From Thalassovita autumnalis (GTDB taxonomy: Bacteria > Pseudomonadota > Alphaproteobacteria > Rhodobacterales > Rhodobacteraceae), in assembly GCF_001458255.1 (NCBI RefSeq), contig NZ_CYSB01000025.1, positions 248,001-312,000 on the forward strand: a DNA stretch of 64,000 nt. Reading direction: 5' to 3'. The translations under genes and the position numbers were made by a program. The notes below the pieces were generated by a model. The model did not search any database, had not been told where the DNA came from, and worked only from the letters and a program-made list of their open reading frames with translations. Below, one piece after another: positions 32,452-41,292 of this stretch (positions within the stretch are counted from its first letter, which is position 1; every line of letters starts with the position of its first letter).

Positions 32452-33543
32452 ATGACTTATACGATCAAAGAAATTGCAGCGTCGCTGGGGGCAGAAGCCT
32501 TTGGCGACGTTGATCTTTCTGTGGGTGGCGTGGCCGAACCTGCAATGGCCGGGCCACAGGATCTGGCGCTGGCGATGAAACCCGATTTTGCCAAGGGTCT
32601 GCCGCAAGGTCAGGCGCAGGCCGCCATGCTGTGGCAGGGCGCGGATTGGCAGCAGCTGGGCCTGAAAGCGGCAATCATTGCACCGCGTCCGCGTTTCGCG
32701 ATGGCGGGTCTATCGGCGATGATGGATCCCGGTCAGGGCTACGCGGCAGGCATTCACCCTTCAGCCGTAATTGACCCCGCCGCTAAACTGGGCGCCGATG
32801 TCTCGGTCGGGCCTCTCAGCGTGATTTCGGCTGGTGCGGTGATCGGCGACGGTTCGGTCATCGGGCCGCAGTGTTTCATCGGCACTGACACGGTTCTGGG
32901 GCAGGGCTGTTTCCTGCGCGAAGGGGTAAAGATCGGCGCCCGCGTACGCATTGGCGATAGTTTCATCGCGCAGCCCGGCGCCACAGTGGGCGGCGATGGG
33001 TTTTCCTTCGTGACGCCAGAAGAATCCAACATCGAAAAGGTCCGCGACAGTCTTGGCGATGCAGGTGAGGCCAAGGCGCAAAGCTACGCCCGGATCCATT
33101 CGGTCGGGTCGGTCAGCATCGGCGATGACGTCGAACTGGGCGCCAATGCCTGTATTGACCGCGGCACCGTGCGCGACACCCGCATCGGCAATGGCGTCAA
33201 ATTCGATAATCTGGCCCAGATCGGTCACAACGTTGAGATCGGCAATGACTGCCTTATCTGTGCACAGGTCGGGATCGCCGGGTCGACACGTATCGGTCAC
33301 AATGTGGTGCTAGGTGGCCAGACGGGGGTCAGTGATAACCTGTTCATCGGGGATCACGTGATCACTGGCGGGGCGACAAAGGTACTGGCAAATGTACCGG
33401 CGGGCCGTGTCATGCTGGGCTATCCGGCAATGAAAATGGAAACACATATTGAGGTTTACAAAGGCCTGCGCCGGCTGCCCCGGCTGTTCCGCGACGTCGC
33501 TAAGTTGCAGAAAGCTGTTTCAAATCCGGGTGGGAATGACTAA
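32452..33543 (+). CDS. lpxD: UDP-3-O-acylglucosamine N-acyltransferase LpxD
   Basis: Third step of lipid A synthesis: transfers a 3-hydroxyacyl chain from ACP to UDP-3-O-acylglucosamine. 363 residues, with an N-terminal uridine-binding domain (about 1-105) and then a left-handed beta-helix of hexapeptide repeats (IHPSAVIDPAAKLGADVSVGPLSVI and on). The catalytic His lies in FDNLAQIGHNVEIGNDCLI and the C-terminal helix in HIEVYKGLRRLPRLFRDV. The preceding GGGGC site lies in a small hairpin. An ACP gene starts 32 bases downstream, which fits because LpxD uses acyl-ACP. Confidence 0.95.
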   Translation: MTYTIKEIAASLGAEAFGDVDLSVGGVAEPAMAGPQDLALAMKPDFAKGLPQGQAQAAMLWQGADWQQLGLKAAIIAPRPRFAMAGLSAMMDPGQGYAAGIHPSAVIDPAAKLGADVSVGPLSVISAGAVIGDGSVIGPQCFIGTDTVLGQGCFLREGVKIGARVRIGDSFIAQPGATVGGDGFSFVTPEESNIEKVRDSLGDAGEAKAQSYARIHSVGSVSIGDDVELGANACIDRGTVRDTRIGNGVKFDNLAQIGHNVEIGNDCLICAQVGIAGSTRIGHNVVLGGQTGVSDNLFIGDHVITGGATKVLANVPAGRVMLGYPAMKMETHIEVYKGLRRLPRLFRDVAKLQKAVSNPGGND

Positions 33544-33575
33544 ATCAACCTCAATCAGAGGGAAGGGCCGCGATC

Positions 33576-33836
33576 ATGAGCATCAAAGATAAGGTCATCG
33601 AGATCATCGCCGAACAGGCAGTTCTGGAACCATCGGATGTGACGCTGGAAAGCACTTTGGAAGATCTGGGCATTGATAGCCTGGGGCTGGTAGAGAGCAT
33701 TTTTGCCATCGAAGAGGCCTTTGACATTTCGGTGCCGTTCAACGCGAATGAGCCGGAAAAGAGCGAGTTTGACATTGCCTCGGTGGCCTCAATCATCAAG
33801 GGCATCGAACAACTGGTGGCCGAGCAAGCGGCATGA
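33576..33836 (+). CDS. Acyl carrier protein (accessory, next to lpxD)
   Basis: 86-residue acidic helical carrier. The phosphopantetheine serine is in LEDLGIDSLGLVESIFAIEE (Ser about 34). It differs from housekeeping AcpP, with a longer loop (NANEPEKSEFDIASVASIIKGIEQ) between helices II and III, so it is likely a dedicated carrier. A GGGAAGG site precedes the ATG and the stop overlaps the synthase start as ATGA. With lpxD upstream and a ketoacyl synthase downstream it may carry special hydroxyacyl chains for lipid A. That is inference from context. Confidence 0.88.
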   Translation: MSIKDKVIEIIAEQAVLEPSDVTLESTLEDLGIDSLGLVESIFAIEEAFDISVPFNANEPEKSEFDIASVASIIKGIEQLVAEQAA

Positions 33837-35041
33837 ACCGGGTTGTCATTACTGGGGCAGGCACGATCAACGCGCTCGGCCCCAACGTTGCCGAGACCCT
33901 CGCAGCGATGCGCGAGGGCAAATGCGGCATTGGTGAGCTGGAGTTTCAGGATGTTGACCGGCTGGCGATCAAAATCGGCGGTCAGGTCAAAGGCTATGAT
34001 GCGGAGGCGGCCTTCAACCGCCAGCAGCTGGCCCTGTTTGACCGGTTCACTCAATTCACCCTGATCGCCGCCCGCGAGGCGCTGGCCCAATCCGGCCTCA
34101 GCTTCTCAGGCGAATTGGCAGCCACCTCGGGCGTGATCCTTGGCAATTCGGGTGGCGGGATGACCACGCTCGATGCCAATTACCGCACCGTTTATGAGGA
34201 TGGCAAAAACCGCGTGCATCCCTTTGTGGTGCCCAAGCTGATGAACAACGCCGCCGCCAGCCATGTGTCGATGGAGTTCAACCTCAAAGGCCCCAGCTTC
34301 ACCGTCGCCACCGCCTGCGCCAGTTCGAACCATGCGATGTCACAGGCCTTTACAATGGTGCGCTCGGGCATGTCCAAGGTAATGGTCACCGGTGGCTCTG
34401 AATCGATGCTGTGTTTTGGTGGCGTAAAAGCCTGGGAAGGGCTGCGCGTCATGTCCAAAGACGCCTGTCGCCCGTTCAGCGCCAATCGCAACGGCATGGT
34501 ACAGGGCGAGGGCGCAGCGATCTTTGTCTTTGAGGAGTACGAACACGCCAAGGCCCGCGGGGCGGAGATCCTGGCCGAAGTGGCAGGCTTTGCCATGTCC
34601 TCTGACGCCAGCGATATCGTCATGCCCTCCAAGCAGGGGGCGGCACGGGCCATTTCGGGCGCATTGCGGGATGCGGGTATTACCCCGGATCAGATCGGCT
34701 ACATCAACGCGCATGGCACCGGCACCGCCGCCAATGACAAAACCGAATGCGCCGCTGTCGCGGATGTTTTTGGCGCCCATGCGGATCAACTGATGATATC
34801 GTCGACCAAGGCGATGCATGGCCACCTGATCGGCGGGACCGGCGCGGTGGAGCTGCTGGCCTGTATCATGGCGCTGCGGGACGGGGTGATCGCCCCAACC
34901 ATAGGTTATGAAGAGCCGGACCCGGAATGCTCACTGGATGTTGTGCCAAATGAGGCGCGTGAGGCCAAGGTGGACTACGTTCTGTCGAACGCTTTTGCCT
35001 TTGGCGGGCTGAACGCGGTTCTGGCACTAAAGAACGCCTAA
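33833..35041 (+). CDS. Beta-ketoacyl-ACP synthase (FabF/KAS II-like)
   Basis: 402-residue condensing enzyme. The catalytic triad is intact: Cys in TVATACASSNHAM (about 163), His in INAHGTGTAANDKTE (about 300) and His in STKAMHGHLIGGTGAVE (about 336), with the preceding Lys. It ends NAFAFGGLNAVLALKNA, typical of FabF. Coupled by ATGA to the ACP gene, it probably extends acyl chains on that carrier. It is unlikely to be the housekeeping fabF, which normally sits in a fabD-fabG-acpP-fabF cluster. A terminator follows. Confidence 0.9.
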   Translation: MNRVVITGAGTINALGPNVAETLAAMREGKCGIGELEFQDVDRLAIKIGGQVKGYDAEAAFNRQQLALFDRFTQFTLIAAREALAQSGLSFSGELAATSGVILGNSGGGMTTLDANYRTVYEDGKNRVHPFVVPKLMNNAAASHVSMEFNLKGPSFTVATACASSNHAMSQAFTMVRSGMSKVMVTGGSESMLCFGGVKAWEGLRVMSKDACRPFSANRNGMVQGEGAAIFVFEEYEHAKARGAEILAEVAGFAMSSDASDIVMPSKQGAARAISGALRDAGITPDQIGYINAHGTGTAANDKTECAAVADVFGAHADQLMISSTKAMHGHLIGGTGAVELLACIMALRDGVIAPTIGYEEPDPECSLDVVPNEAREAKVDYVLSNAFAFGGLNAVLALKNA

Positions 35042-35060
35042 ATCACTCCAGCGATATTCA

Positions 35061-35091
35061 AAAAGCCGCGCAGGATATCCGCGCGGCTTTT
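35061..35091 (+). terminator. Intrinsic terminator after lpxD-ACP-KAS
   Basis: AAAAGCCGCGC / GCGCGGCTTTT, an 11-bp stem around a 9-base loop and followed by T-rich sequence. It can work on both strands for the convergent IalB gene. Confidence 0.88.
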
Positions 35092-35122
35092 CTATTCTTT
35101 AAGAGCGGTTCAAAACGTCGCT

Positions 35123-35707
35123 TTACGGTTTGACCTCGGCGGTGACCTTGTCAAAGCCGGCGGTGAAGCCGCTCAGCGACATCTTCAGATCCACACGCTG
35201 GTCGGGTGCAACGAAGGGCACCAGCGAAACGATGGCACCTGCACCCCGTTTGAACGCATCAATATCGCCCTGTGTCAAACCGATACGGGCATAACAGCCC
35301 AGCGGATCACAGACCGAAAACGGGTAGCGGCGCGGCTGGTTGGCATCAACCATGATGGTCAGCTGCGCGGTCAGCAGGGTTTCCAGCGGCACCGCAACGA
35401 TCGCACCGGCAACAGCCTGGCCACCAGCGGGCAGGCGGAAGATGCGAACATTCGCGACCTGATTGCCCTCAGCGCCATAAAGCGGCTGCAGCAGCTGACA
35501 GGGTTCGGTTTCAAGGTTGGCGCGGAAACACTCCAGCTTCCAATCACCGCTTTCTTCGCGAATGTAGGATTGCGGCTCCACCGGGGTGCCCATCGCCAGA
35601 CCGTCCTGTGCGGTTTCCGGGGTCTGCTCAGCGGTCTCTTGCGCCAGCGCCGCGCCGCCAAGGGTCAGCGCTGCCATCAAAGACAGGGTTTTGGACAGTT
35701 TGTTCAT
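35123..35707 (-). CDS. Invasion-associated locus B (IalB) family protein
   Basis: About 194 residues with a signal peptide (MNKLSKTLSLMAALTLGGAALA) and an IalB domain. Family marks are GDWKLECFRANLETEPCQLLQPL, VRIFRLPAGG, a VPLETLLTAQLTIMVD strand, and SVCDPLGCYARIGLTQGDIDAFKRG with paired cysteines. Periplasmic; the name comes from Bartonella and the molecular role is unknown. ATG 35707 is chosen over the adjacent TTG at 35710. Confidence 0.85.
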   Translation of the reverse strand: MNKLSKTLSLMAALTLGGAALAQETAEQTPETAQDGLAMGTPVEPQSYIREESGDWKLECFRANLETEPCQLLQPLYGAEGNQVANVRIFRLPAGGQAVAGAIVAVPLETLLTAQLTIMVDANQPRRYPFSVCDPLGCYARIGLTQGDIDAFKRGAGAIVSLVPFVAPDQRVDLKMSLSGFTAGFDKVTAEVKP

Positions 35708-35871
35708 CAAAAGGTTCCACCCAAGAAGTCATTTTTCTGCTCAAGCTCTACCATGTGCCGAAAGCCTCTGTCAGGCTGAAACTGCAGCGAAATACGCGCA
35801 AACAGCAAGAACCTGCCGACTTTTGTATCTAACGTGAGCTTTGGGCGGCAAATATCTGGAATATCGAATAG

Positions 35872-35940
35872 AAAAAGGGGCCGCGAACTGGCCCCTTTTC
35901 CATATTTTTGCTCCCCGTCGGACTGGCCGACTTAGTCATT
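35872..35940 (-). ncRNA. Candidate small RNA A (minus strand)
   Basis: A gap without genes on this strand holds a promoter-like pair and a strong terminator. TTGACG (35970-35975) and TAGCGT (35947-35952, weak -10) are 17 bp apart. A transcript from about 35940 would fold GTCGG-CCAGT-CCGAC (35917-35931), then an A-rich stretch, then AAAAGGGGCC / GGCCCCTTTT (35873-35899) followed by a T run. The length would be near 70 bases. No gene reads into this terminator from the right. No known family recognised. Confidence 0.4.
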
Positions 35941-35999
35941 GACTGAACGCTAGGATTTTTCAACCTCAGCGTCAACAGGCAGAGCATGGTTTTTTCGTC

Positions 36000-36086
36000 A
36001 AAAAAAAGACGCCGCTCTGAAACGATCAGAGCGGCCAGTCTGACAGGGAGGAAGTCACCCACCTGCAATGGACATGAGAGGTGGGT
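36000..36086 (-). ncRNA. Candidate small RNA B (minus strand) with U8 terminator
   Basis: On the minus strand a stem ACCCACCT / AGGTGGGT (36057-36086, 14-base loop) is followed by an unpaired stretch containing CTTCCTCCCTG, which could pair with ribosome-binding sites. Then comes a perfect 10-bp stem GCCGCTCTGA / TCAGAGCGGC (36011-36035), GTC and eight T (36000-36007). The last part is a textbook intrinsic terminator with no gene in front of it. The 5' end is unknown, and I could not place a convincing promoter near 36110-36150. Confidence 0.42.
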
Positions 36087-36176
36087 CAGGTCACTATGCA
36101 GCAAAGGTGTTAACAGAGTATGTGTCCTGCGTACGAACTGGCCGCACGGACCATACAGGCAGCATTGGGGGCTGAA

Positions 36177-37727
36177 TTGAGCGAATCCATTTTTATCGGC
36201 GGTGGCGGTGAGGCTTATGGCGAAAAACAGGGGCTGACCCTGAAATATGCCAACCGGCATGGCCTAATCGCAGGCGCCACCGGCACCGGCAAGACGGTGA
36301 CCCTGCAAATCATGGCCGAAGGGTTTTCGGCGCAGGGCGTGCCGGTGTTCCTGTCTGATGTGAAGGGCGATCTGGCTGGTCTGGCCAAAGCAGGCAGCGC
36401 CACCGCCAAGCTACATGATGCCTTCACCTCACGTGCGGCCAAAATCGGGTTTGACGACTACAGTTATCAGGGTTTTCCGGTCACCTTCTGGGATCTTTTC
36501 GGCGACCAGGGGCACCCAGTGCGCACCACGGTTTCTGAGATGGGCCCGTTGCTACTGGCCCGCCTGCTGGAGCTGTCAGAGGCGCAGGAAGGTGTGTTGA
36601 ACATCGCCTTCCGTCTGGCGGATGAACAGGGGCTGCCTTTGCTGGATCTTAAGGATCTGCAGGCGCTTCTGGTCTGGCTGGGGGCAAACCGGGGTGAGAT
36701 TGCGCTGCGCTATGGCAATGTCTCCACCGCCTCCATCGGGGCCATTCAGCGGCGGCTTCTGGTTCTGGAAAATCAAGGGGCCACTCAATTATTTGGCGAA
36801 CCTGCGCTGGATCTGGCGGATCTGATGCGCTGCGATGCTGACGGGCGCGGGAGGGTCAATATCCTTGCGGCGGACAAATTGATGGGCGCGCCGCGTCTCT
36901 ATGCAACCTTCCTGCTGTGGCTGCTGTCGGAACTTTTTGAGCAGCTGCCTGAGGTGGGTGATCCTGACAAACCCAAGCTGGTCTTCTTCTTCGATGAGGC
37001 ACATCTGTTGTTTGAGGACGCCCCAAAGGCGCTGGTCGATAAGGTGGAGCAGGTGGCGCGTCTGATCCGGTCCAAAGGGGTGGGCGTCTATTTCGTCACC
37101 CAGAACCCCGACGATGTGCCCGAGGATATTCTCGGGCAGCTGGGCAACCGGGTACAGCACGCGCTACGCGCGTTCACCGCCCGTGACCGCAAAGCCCTGC
37201 GCATGGCGGCAGAGACCTACCGTGACAACCCACGCTTTGACACCGAGGAGGCGATCCGTGAGGTCGGCGTCGGGGAGGCGGTGACCTCTTTCCTGGCCAA
37301 GAAGGGCGTGCCGGGCATTGTTGAACGCACCTTGATCCGCCCGCCATCGTCGCAGCTGGGGCCAATCACCAGAGCAGAACGGCAGGGTGTAATCGATGGA
37401 TCCGATCTGTCGGGCAAATATGAGGACCGTATCGACCGCGACAGCGCCTATGAAATGCTGAAACGTCGGGCAGAAGCCGCCGCGCAGGAGGCTGAAGCCG
37501 CCGAAGCCGAGGAAGAGACCGCAGAGCCGATGGTGCGTGAGTTCCGTGCCGCGCGTCGGTTCAGTGGTAGCCGGGTTGGGCGGTCCTCCTCACGCAGTCT
37601 GCGCAGCAACCGCCGTGGGGACACGGTGACCGAAGCCCTGGGCAAGGCGCTGGTGAAAGAACTTAGCGGCACAACCGGGCGCCGTCTGGTGCGCGGCGTT
37701 CTGGGCGGCTTGTTCAAGGGCCGCTAA
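36177..37727 (+). CDS. HerA-like ATPase of the DUF853 family
   Basis: 516-residue P-loop ATPase of the HerA/FtsK-like superfamily (DUF853, E. coli YjgR type), of unknown role. It begins [51 protein letters not shown] (Walker A near residue 33, GATGTGKT). Walker B is [14 protein letters not shown] and a sensor motif [30 protein letters not shown] follows. The C-terminal tail is Ala/Glu-rich and then basic ([21 protein letters not shown]). The TTG at 36177 is preferred because it starts at the family N-terminus and has a G-rich site upstream. An ATG at 36120 would add 19 residues. Confidence 0.85.
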   Translation: MSESIFIGGGGEAYGEKQGLTLKYANRHGLIAGATGTGKTVTLQIMAEGFSAQGVPVFLSDVKGDLAGLAKAGSATAKLHDAFTSRAAKIGFDDYSYQGFPVTFWDLFGDQGHPVRTTVSEMGPLLLARLLELSEAQEGVLNIAFRLADEQGLPLLDLKDLQALLVWLGANRGEIALRYGNVSTASIGAIQRRLLVLENQGATQLFGEPALDLADLMRCDADGRGRVNILAADKLMGAPRLYATFLLWLLSELFEQLPEVGDPDKPKLVFFFDEAHLLFEDAPKALVDKVEQVARLIRSKGVGVYFVTQNPDDVPEDILGQLGNRVQHALRAFTARDRKALRMAAETYRDNPRFDTEEAIREVGVGEAVTSFLAKKGVPGIVERTLIRPPSSQLGPITRAERQGVIDGSDLSGKYEDRIDRDSAYEMLKRRAEAAAQEAEAAEAEEETAEPMVREFRAARRFSGSRVGRSSSRSLRSNRRGDTVTEALGKALVKELSGTTGRRLVRGVLGGLFKGR

Positions 37728-37739
37728 GCGTCACGGCCA

Positions 37740-38618
37740 TCAAAGCACATCCAGCAAAGCCCGCACCGCGCGGGTTTTGTACCGTTTCGGGTGGCTCAAC
37801 ACCGCAAAGACCCGCGCGGGATGCGCCACCCAGGTCACCCGCCGCATGGCCAATCCCCGCCCCTTGGCCGCGCCAACCGCACGGGCCGACAGCATGGTCA
37901 CATAGGGGCCTGCCGCCACCGCCGCCAGCACCGCCTCATTCGAAGGCAGCTCCAGCGCCACCTCAAGGTTGGCAACCGACAGGCCCATTTCGGCCAGATG
38001 CGCCTCAGTCTCACTGCGGGTGCCGGACCCGTCTTCGCGCAGGATCCACTGCATCTGCACGTAATCCTCGGCGCCGAAGTCTTCCGCGCGCGCCATCGGA
38101 TGATCGCGGGCCATGACCAGCACCAGTTCATCGCGTGCCACCACCTGCCGGTGCAGATCACTGTCGGGCAGGGCACCTTCGACAAAGCCAAGATCGGCCT
38201 CACCCTTGGCAACAGCCTCGGCTGCTTGGGCAGTATTACCGACGTGCAGATCGATGCTGACACCGGGATGACGTTCATGCAGCAACATCAGCCGGGGCGG
38301 CAACCAATAGCTGGCCACCGTCTGGCTGGCCTGAATGCGCAGGGACCCACGGGTTTCCTGACTAAGGTCACCCAGCACCTGCCGCGTCACCTCAGCCTCC
38401 TGCTGCAGCCGTCTGGCCTGCGGCACAAAGGCCTCACCCGCCTGTGTCAGCGCAATGCCACGCCCCACGCGATCAAACAGCTTCACCCCATGTTGGCTTT
38501 CCAAGGTGGAAATGGCGGAGGACACGGCGCTTTGCGTCATGTTCAGAATCTCAGCGGCACGGGTCACATGGCGACGTTCCGCCACGGCGAGGAATATTTT
38601 GATCTGATCCAGGGTCAT
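37740..38618 (-). CDS. LysR-family transcriptional regulator
   Basis: 292 residues: an N-terminal winged helix (MTLDQIKIFLAVAERRHVTRAAEILNMTQSAVSSAISTLE), linker and effector domain from about residue 92 (GSLRIQASQTVASYWLPPRLMLL). It resembles the CysB/CbbR-like YeiE group, whose gene often lies beside yeiH. It is divergent from the YeiH gene 80 bases away, so it probably controls that gene. The ATG at 38618 is used; a TTG two codons upstream is possible. The intergenic stretch is AT-rich and could hold the LysR box. Confidence 0.88.
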   Translation of the reverse strand: MTLDQIKIFLAVAERRHVTRAAEILNMTQSAVSSAISTLESQHGVKLFDRVGRGIALTQAGEAFVPQARRLQQEAEVTRQVLGDLSQETRGSLRIQASQTVASYWLPPRLMLLHERHPGVSIDLHVGNTAQAAEAVAKGEADLGFVEGALPDSDLHRQVVARDELVLVMARDHPMARAEDFGAEDYVQMQWILREDGSGTRSETEAHLAEMGLSVANLEVALELPSNEAVLAAVAAGPYVTMLSARAVGAAKGRGLAMRRVTWVAHPARVFAVLSHPKRYKTRAVRALLDVL

Positions 38619-38699
38619 GCCCAAATCATCGACAAAATCGAACGATTTAACAAGATCAATAAATTAGAAGAATGAGATGAACGCTGTCATAAAATCGCA

Positions 38700-39722
38700 A
38701 TGACAGCCCAGAATACTTTCCCATCAGAACTGCCTTTGGCAAAACATATCATCCGCCACCTGCCGGGTGTTGCCCTTGTTGCGGCGCTGGCCGCAGGGGC
38801 GATGTGGCTGAAACAAGCGGTGGATTTGCCCCTGCTGGGGCCGATGGTGATTGCGATGATCCTTGGTGTTGCGGTGCGCAACTCCGTGGGGCTGATGACC
38901 TGGGCCGAGGATGGCATCTGCCTGTCGCAACGGCCGCTGATGCGGTTGGGCATCGTGCTGCTGGGGTTGCAGCTGAGCATCGGTCAGATCTGGCAGGCCG
39001 GCGCACCGGTGTTTCTGGGCATTGCTGTTCTGCTGTTTGCAACCTTCTGGTCAACGCAGGTAATTGGCCGATGGCTGGGCGTCGCCCCGGATCTTGCGCG
39101 GCTGATCGGTGCGGGTACTGCGGTCTGTGGTGCTTCAGCGATTATGGCGGTGCAGGGCGCACGCCCGGGCAGCAACAGCGATCTGGCCTACGCGATTGCC
39201 TGCGTGACGCTGTTTGGCACCCTGTCGATGCTGGGTCTGCCGCTGATGGCAATGGCTTTTGGTCTGGACGGTCAGGCTTACGGTCTGTGGGCCGGTGCTG
39301 CCATCCATGAGGTTGGTCAGGTTGTCGGTGCAACGGACAGCTACAGCGCTGAGGCGCAGCAATGGGGCATGATGGCCAAGCTGAGCCGGGTCCTGCTGCT
39401 GGCGCCGCTGATTGTCCTGCTGACCGGTTTTGGCCGTGGTCCGGTTGATCCTTCTGCGAAAAAGCCAAGCCCGCTGCCGCTCTTCGTGGTCGGCTTTGCG
39501 GCAATGATGGTGCTGAACTCAACCGTGGCGCTGCCTGTTGCCGCGCTGGAGGCCGGTTCATTGATCTCTGGCTTCTTCCTGACCATGGCGCTTGCTGCGA
39601 TGGGGCTGGGCACCGATATCGCGGCTTTGAGGCGCGAAGGGCTGCGGCCCCTGGCGCTCGGGGCTTTTGCCACTGTTTTTGTCACCCTCGGCGCGCTGGC
39701 GCTGGTTGTTCTGACGCAATAA
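38700..39722 (+). CDS. YeiH/UPF0324-family putative sulfate exporter
   Basis: 340-residue membrane protein with about ten helices, of the YeiH family (UPF0324; some members are linked to sulfite/sulfate export in taurine degradation). Visible family segments: PLLGPMVIAMILGVAVRNSVGL, RLGIVLLGLQLSIGQI, IGAGTAVCGASAIMAVQGA, GLWAGAAIHEVGQVVGA and AALRREGLRPLALGAFATVFV. The substrate is not known from sequence. Divergent from the LysR gene. Confidence 0.87.
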   Translation: MTAQNTFPSELPLAKHIIRHLPGVALVAALAAGAMWLKQAVDLPLLGPMVIAMILGVAVRNSVGLMTWAEDGICLSQRPLMRLGIVLLGLQLSIGQIWQAGAPVFLGIAVLLFATFWSTQVIGRWLGVAPDLARLIGAGTAVCGASAIMAVQGARPGSNSDLAYAIACVTLFGTLSMLGLPLMAMAFGLDGQAYGLWAGAAIHEVGQVVGATDSYSAEAQQWGMMAKLSRVLLLAPLIVLLTGFGRGPVDPSAKKPSPLPLFVVGFAAMMVLNSTVALPVAALEAGSLISGFFLTMALAAMGLGTDIAALRREGLRPLALGAFATVFVTLGALALVVLTQ

Positions 39723-39897
39723 TCCGAGATTTCAACGCTCTGGCCATACCTTCCCGGAGTTCCGGGAGGGGCAGGGGTTTTGCATGCTTCCCTACCGGGA
39801 TTCCCAAACAAGCATACACGCTCTGTGAAACATGCAAAGTGGGGCAACGCCTGCCTGCACCCACCCCAAGTGACTTCGCCAAATGGAAACACCCAAC

Positions 39898-39923
39898 AAA
39901 AAAGGGCCCCATCCGGGGCCCTT
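39898..39923 (-). terminator. Intrinsic terminator of the liv operon
   Basis: On the minus strand AAGGGCCCC / GGGGCCCTT with a 4-base loop is followed by a run of T, 22 bases after the livM stop. Confidence 0.88.
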
Positions 39924-39945
39924 CTGCAATCATAGATCACTCTGT

Positions 39946-41292
39946 TCACTTCTCAGGGATCAGGCCCCGTGGACTGAACCGCAGCACCAGCAGCAGTACG
40001 ATGCCCATGGTCATCAGACGCATATAGGCGGCACTGCCTTTCAGATGCTCCTTCAGCGCGTTGCCATCCGGCAGGCCAGAGGTCAGCGCATCCAGCAACC
40101 AGGTGCCCATCGGCTCCACCTGGATCCACAGGAAGTAGATCAGGAAGCCACCCAGCACTGCACCGAAGTTGTTGCCAGACCCGCCAACAATCACCATCAG
40201 CCAGATCAGGAAGGTGAAGCGCAGCGGCTGATAACTGCCAGGGGTCAGCTGACCGTCCAGCGTGGTCATCATCGCGCCAGCAACACCACAGATGGCCGAA
40301 CCGAGGATGAAAATCTGCAGGTGCCGTTTGGTCACGTCCTTACCCATGGCACGGGCTGCAACTTCATTGTCGCGGATCGCACGCATCATCCGGCCCCAGG
40401 GTGATTTCAACGCCAGCTGCGCCATCACCAGGATCACCACCAAAACGACCGAGAACAGGCCGGCATAAAGCGTCTTGATCCACAGGGTCGACGCGGTGGT
40501 CGGATCCAGCCCCAGAGAGGTTGCACGCTCCACGAAGGAGCTGCTGTCCTGCAGAGTCACCTCATAGGGAACCGGGCGCGGCAGGCCAGATACGTTTTTC
40601 ACGCCACGGGCCAGCCAATCTTCGTTTTTCATCACCGCGATGATGATCTCAGCAATGCCCAGCGTTGCGATCGCCAGATAGTCTGACCGCAGACCAAGGG
40701 CCGTTTTGCCGATGACCCAGGCAGCACCTGCCGCCAGCAAACCACCCACCGGCCAGGCCAGCAGGACAAACAGATCCGCCTGACGCACCGAAGCGTCACG
40801 CCCAACCGCCAGCCAGTTCAGACCACCCAGGTTGCCATGCATCGCCGGGTTGATCGCCTCCACAGCGGCAACCGCAGGGTCAAACACCGCGCGGTAGATG
40901 AAGAAGCCGATGATCAACGTGGCCAGAACGGCGATGGTGCGGGTGCGACCTGCGGGCAGGCGGGTGTAGACCAGCACAGTGGCCACCACCGTTGCGGCCC
41001 CCAGAACCAGCGCCAGCAGGATCTGGAAGCCACCCGCACTCCAGGCGCCTTCAACGGGTTTTGCACCGATCAGAACCGTCGCCAGACCACCAAGGGCGAC
41101 AAAGCCCATGACACCGACGTTGAACAGACCGGCAAAACCCCATTGCAGGTTCACCCCCAGCGCCATGATCGCCGAGATCAGCGCCATGTTGAGGATGGTC
41201 AGCGAGGCATTCCAGCTTTGAAAAATACCGGAGAGCACAAAGAGTGCCGCCACCAGCGCGAAAAGAGCGGTGTTTTTGGTTGTCTCGCTCAT
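39946..41292 (-). CDS. livM: Branched-chain amino acid ABC transporter permease LivM
   Basis: Inner-membrane permease of the HAAT-type amino acid importer. 448 residues with many helices. Family segments are ILNMALISAIMALGVNLQWGFAGLFNVGVMGFVALGG, YLAIATLGIAEIIIAVMKNEDWLARG, the ATPase-contact loop SPWGRMMRAIRDNEVAARAMGKDVTKRHLQIFILGSAICGVAGAM and the ending LRFSPRGLIPEK. The start overlaps the livH stop by four bases. Last gene of livK-G-F-H-M. Confidence 0.94.
   Translation of the reverse strand: MSETTKNTALFALVAALFVLSGIFQSWNASLTILNMALISAIMALGVNLQWGFAGLFNVGVMGFVALGGLATVLIGAKPVEGAWSAGGFQILLALVLGAATVVATVLVYTRLPAGRTRTIAVLATLIIGFFIYRAVFDPAVAAVEAINPAMHGNLGGLNWLAVGRDASVRQADLFVLLAWPVGGLLAAGAAWVIGKTALGLRSDYLAIATLGIAEIIIAVMKNEDWLARGVKNVSGLPRPVPYEVTLQDSSSFVERATSLGLDPTTASTLWIKTLYAGLFSVVLVVILVMAQLALKSPWGRMMRAIRDNEVAARAMGKDVTKRHLQIFILGSAICGVAGAMMTTLDGQLTPGSYQPLRFTFLIWLMVIVGGSGNNFGAVLGGFLIYFLWIQVEPMGTWLLDALTSGLPDGNALKEHLKGSAAYMRLMTMGIVLLLVLRFSPRGLIPEK

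Noticed and set aside
35829-36260. A 143-codon minus-strand frame over the gap before the HerA-like gene
   Set aside because: It runs through both hairpin terminators, has no ribosome-binding site and no domain. The structured RNA reading explains the region better.
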